From Thermoplasmata archaeon (GTDB taxonomy: Archaea > Thermoplasmatota > Thermoplasmata > UBA184): a stretch of 6,921 nucleotides of DNA. Below are positions 5,946 to 6,921 of the stretch, one piece after another. Below the pieces are notes generated by a model that made no database searches, was not told the origin of the DNA, and saw only the letters and a list, made by a program, of their open reading frames with translations. Location of the stretch: the NCBI GenBank assembly GCA_030043505.1, contig JASHXN010000027.1:1-6921 (forward strand). The letters are read 5' to 3'. Numbering within the stretch: position 1 is the first letter of the stretch; each line of letters opens with the position of its first letter. The translations under genes were made by a program, and so were the position numbers.

Positions 5946-5958
5946 GGATTTTTCAGTC
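5944..5958 (-). repeat. Terminal inverted repeat, left end of the TnpB element
   Basis: On the minus strand GACTGAAAAATCCCC, the imperfect inverse of the right end at 4579-4594. The bases just outside read GGTT on the minus strand, so the boundary reads TTGAC, similar to the TTGAT target-adjacent motif known for ISDra2. Whether GAC belongs to the element or to the target is unclear. Confidence 0.55.
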
Positions 5959-5980
5959 AACCTATCGGTGCTCGCACTCG

Positions 5981-5986
5981 TTATAC
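5981..5986 (+). promoter_or_regulatory. TATA-like box of the MIP18/DUF59 gene
   Basis: TTATAC in a GC-rich surround, centred 26-27 bases before the ATG at 6010 and 22 bases outside the insertion element. It is the best TATA match in the window and implies a leaderless transcript starting at or next to the ATG. Confidence 0.65.
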
Positions 5987-6009
5987 GGGCCCCGCCGCTG
6001 GTTCGAGCG

Positions 6010-6369
6010 ATGACGGACGCGGCCAGCACCCCGCCCTCTCCGACGCCGCCGGCGGCGGGCGGGCCGTACTCCGAGCGCGAGCGGTTGATCACCGAGGGAC
6101 TCAAGCAGGTCTACGACCCCGAGATCCCGATGAACATCGTGGACCTCGGACTGATCTACGGCTTCGAGTGGACCGGGGACGATGTGAAGCTGAAGATGAC
6201 GCTCACCGCCCCGGGGTGCCCGGTCGCCGGGATCCTCGCCGAGGAGGTCAAGACCGTCGTCGAAAAGGTCCCGCACGTCCACGCCGCGACGGTCGACCTG
6301 GTCTGGGAGCCTCCGTGGACCCCGGACCGGATGAGCGACTTCGCGAAGAAGCAGTTCGGCTACATGTAG
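6010..6369 (+). CDS. MIP18/DUF59 family iron-sulfur cluster assembly factor (SufT/PaaD-like)
   Basis: 119-residue soluble protein. Residues 1-20 are a proline- and alanine-rich tail; the rest is a DUF59 domain. Marks seen: YDPEIPMNIVDLGLIYGFEW at 35-54, the TAPGCPVAG block with conserved cysteine C70, the VDLVWEPPWTPDRMSDFAK segment at 95-113, and a short C-terminus ending FGYM. Relatives such as SufT and eukaryotic CIA2/MIP18 help mature Fe-S proteins; the PaaD branch serves phenylacetate oxygenase. With no paa or suf genes next to it here, a general Fe-S role is more likely, but that is inference. The ATG at 6010 is preferred over an in-frame GTG at 5968 because the conserved domain needs no extension, the upstream codons contain the TATA-like box, and the box spacing points to 6010. 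No Shine-Dalgarno. It is divergent from mptA, with the TnpB element between them. Confidence 0.92.
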   Translation: MTDAASTPPSPTPPAAGGPYSERERLITEGLKQVYDPEIPMNIVDLGLIYGFEWTGDDVKLKMTLTAPGCPVAGILAEEVKTVVEKVPHVHAATVDLVWEPPWTPDRMSDFAKKQFGYM

Positions 6370-6393
6370 CGCCGGGGCGGCGCGCGGCGCCGC

Positions 6394-6408
6394 GGCCCCG
6401 CGGGGGCC
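6394..6408. repeat. GC-only hairpin after the MIP18/DUF59 gene
   Basis: GGCCCC-GCG-GGGGCC, a perfect 6-bp stem with a 3-base loop, 25 bases after the stop codon. It lies in an intergenic stretch that is nearly all G and C. No T-run follows on the plus strand, so it is not a standard archaeal terminator; it may stabilise the mRNA 3' end or be compositional chance. Confidence 0.35.
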
Positions 6409-6443
6409 CTCCAAGCCTCCCGCCCGAAGCCTCTTGAGGTCCG

Positions 6444-6449
6444 TTACGT
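6444..6449 (+). promoter_or_regulatory. TATA-like box of the small zinc-ribbon membrane protein gene
   Basis: TTACGT centred 26-27 bases before the ATG at 6473, the same spacing as for mptA and the MIP18 gene. The consensus match is modest. It suggests this gene has its own promoter in addition to any read-through from upstream. Confidence 0.45.
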
Positions 6450-6472
6450 TGCCGTGACGTATCGCTCGGGCG

Positions 6473-6781
6473 ATGAATTCCTTCCGCATCGTGGGGATGG
6501 TGCTGGTGGTGGCCGCGGTGGCGCTGGTCGTGGTCGGCGTCACGACGCTGACCCTGGGGGCCTTGCTGCTCGCGCTCCTCACGGGCGTCCTGGGCGCCTT
6601 GCTCCTCCTGCGCATCGGGACGGGCGGCGACCTCTTTCCCGCGATCCGCGACCAGCTGGACTACCGCTCCGACATGAAGGCGGCCGCCGCGCGACCCGGG
6701 CCGGTGTGTTGGCGCTGCCAGCACCCGAACCCGCCGTTCTCGACCGAGTGCGAGCGGTGCGGAGCGACGACGACAACGTGA
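6473..6781 (+). CDS. Small membrane protein with two helices and a C-terminal zinc ribbon
   Basis: 102 residues, function unknown. Two hydrophobic helices, about 6-26 (VGMVLVVAAVALVVVGV) and 28-47 (LGALLLALLTGVLGALLLL), are separated by a very short turn, so they should form a hairpin with both ends on the same side. After a polar linker (about 48-75) comes a CxxC-x10-CxxC zinc ribbon: C79/C82 (CWRC) and C93/C96 (CERC), with HPNPP and the FSTE segment between, the form seen in many archaeal zinc-ribbon proteins. The protein then ends in a short threonine tail. The ribbon probably faces the cytoplasm. The ATG is supported by TATA-like spacing; no Shine-Dalgarno is visible. The neighbouring Fe-S assembly gene gives no firm clue. 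The cysteines could bind zinc or be a metal or protein docking site. Confidence 0.78.
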   Translation: MNSFRIVGMVLVVAAVALVVVGVTTLTLGALLLALLTGVLGALLLLRIGTGGDLFPAIRDQLDYRSDMKAAAARPGPVCWRCQHPNPPFSTECERCGATTTT

Positions 6782-6921
6782 GCGCCCCGCCGCCGATGCT
6801 CGCGAGCGCTGCCGGGCTGGCCCTCCGTTGGCCCAGGGCCCGCGGCGGAAGACCTTAGGCAGCGCGGGGATTGCTCCTCTCGGGAGTCGCTCTCCGAACG
6901 GATGCCGGCGAAGCGGACCCC
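6782..6921. other. Right window edge; no supported gene
   Basis: GC-rich stretch with short self-complementary pieces: GGCC/GGCC around the bases near 6820-6832, and a CTCC/GGAG stem near 6874-6886. An ATG at 6902 opens a frame reading MPAKRT to the edge, but it has no Shine-Dalgarno and no TATA-like box at the 26-27-base spacing used elsewhere here. A gene start is therefore possible but unproven. No tRNA fold was found by eye. Confidence 0.35.

Larger units (their letters stand above)
4579..5958 (-). mobile_element. TnpB-only insertion element (IS200/IS605 superfamily, IS1341-like)
   Basis: About 1.38 kb holding a single gene, tnpB, with no tnpA (Y1 transposase) or serine recombinase on either side. 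The ends are proposed from an imperfect inverted repeat: GACTGAGAAACTCCCC reading inward at the left edge and GACTGAAAAATCCCC reading inward from the right edge on the minus strand. The match is near complete apart from one substitution and one extra base. In element orientation the left end is at 5958 and the right end, where the guide-RNA scaffold should finish, is at 4579. The element fills the space between the divergent mptA and MIP18 promoters without touching either TATA-like box. Classic IS605 elements have subterminal hairpins rather than terminal inverted repeats, so the exact cut points are inference. Confidence 0.72.

Noticed and set aside
4565..5974. Flanking CGGTGCTCG copies as a target-site duplication
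   Set aside because: The copies do not touch the proposed ends, and the IS200/IS605 mechanism makes no duplication. Kept only as an unexplained repeat.
5968..6009. In-frame GTG start 14 codons upstream of the MIP18 gene start
   Set aside because: The extension runs through the TATA-like box and adds no conserved sequence; box spacing points to the ATG at 6010.
6782..6921. tRNA or other structured RNA at the right edge
   Set aside because: Only short 4-bp stems are visible; no acceptor stem, anticodon arm or T-loop sequence was found.
1..6921. CRISPR array
   Set aside because: No regularly spaced short repeats anywhere. The only tandem repeats are the 270-bp coding duplication and the three heptamers.

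Overview
The window looks like a chromosomal piece of a very GC-rich archaeon. A euryarchaeal lineage of the Thermoplasmatota kind is my guess, not something the sequence proves. The archaeal assignment rests on four things: an MptA-type GTP cyclohydrolase; TATA-like boxes centred 26-27 bases before three start codons (promoters for leaderless mRNAs); many N-X-S/T sequons in the predicted outside domains of the membrane proteins; and a stand-alone MIP18/DUF59 protein. High GC opens long spurious frames on both strands. The real genes were picked by recognisable protein families, by start/stop overlaps and by promoter spacing.

Left part, minus strand (53-4505): four genes read leftwards as one apparent operon. 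mptA (GTP cyclohydrolase, pterin synthesis) comes first. After a 21-base gap with a Shine-Dalgarno-like GAGG follow two MacB/FtsX-type permeases and their ABC ATPase. The last two junctions are 4-base stop/start overlaps (ATGA, GTGA). The two permeases plus the ATPase should form one type VII (MacB/LolCDE-like) ABC complex of unknown substrate. The ATPase is the most unusual object here: its C-terminal half (signature, Walker B, D-loop, H-loop) is present twice in tandem as a diverged 90-codon repeat, while Walker A and the Q-loop occur once.

Middle part (about 4579-5958): a TnpB-only insertion element (IS200/IS605 superfamily, IS1341-like) on the minus strand. tnpB appears intact. Terminal inverted-repeat-like ends of about 15 bases mark probable boundaries. 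The element sits between the divergent promoters of mptA and the MIP18 gene and leaves both TATA-like boxes intact. Only 18 bases separate the tnpB stop from the proposed right end, so any guide RNA must lie largely inside the tnpB coding sequence.

Right part, plus strand (6010-6781): a MIP18/DUF59 (SufT/PaaD-like) iron-sulfur assembly factor, then a GC-only hairpin, then a small two-helix membrane protein with a C-terminal zinc ribbon and its own TATA-like box. The last 140 bases contain no gene I can support, apart from a possible start codon at the very edge.
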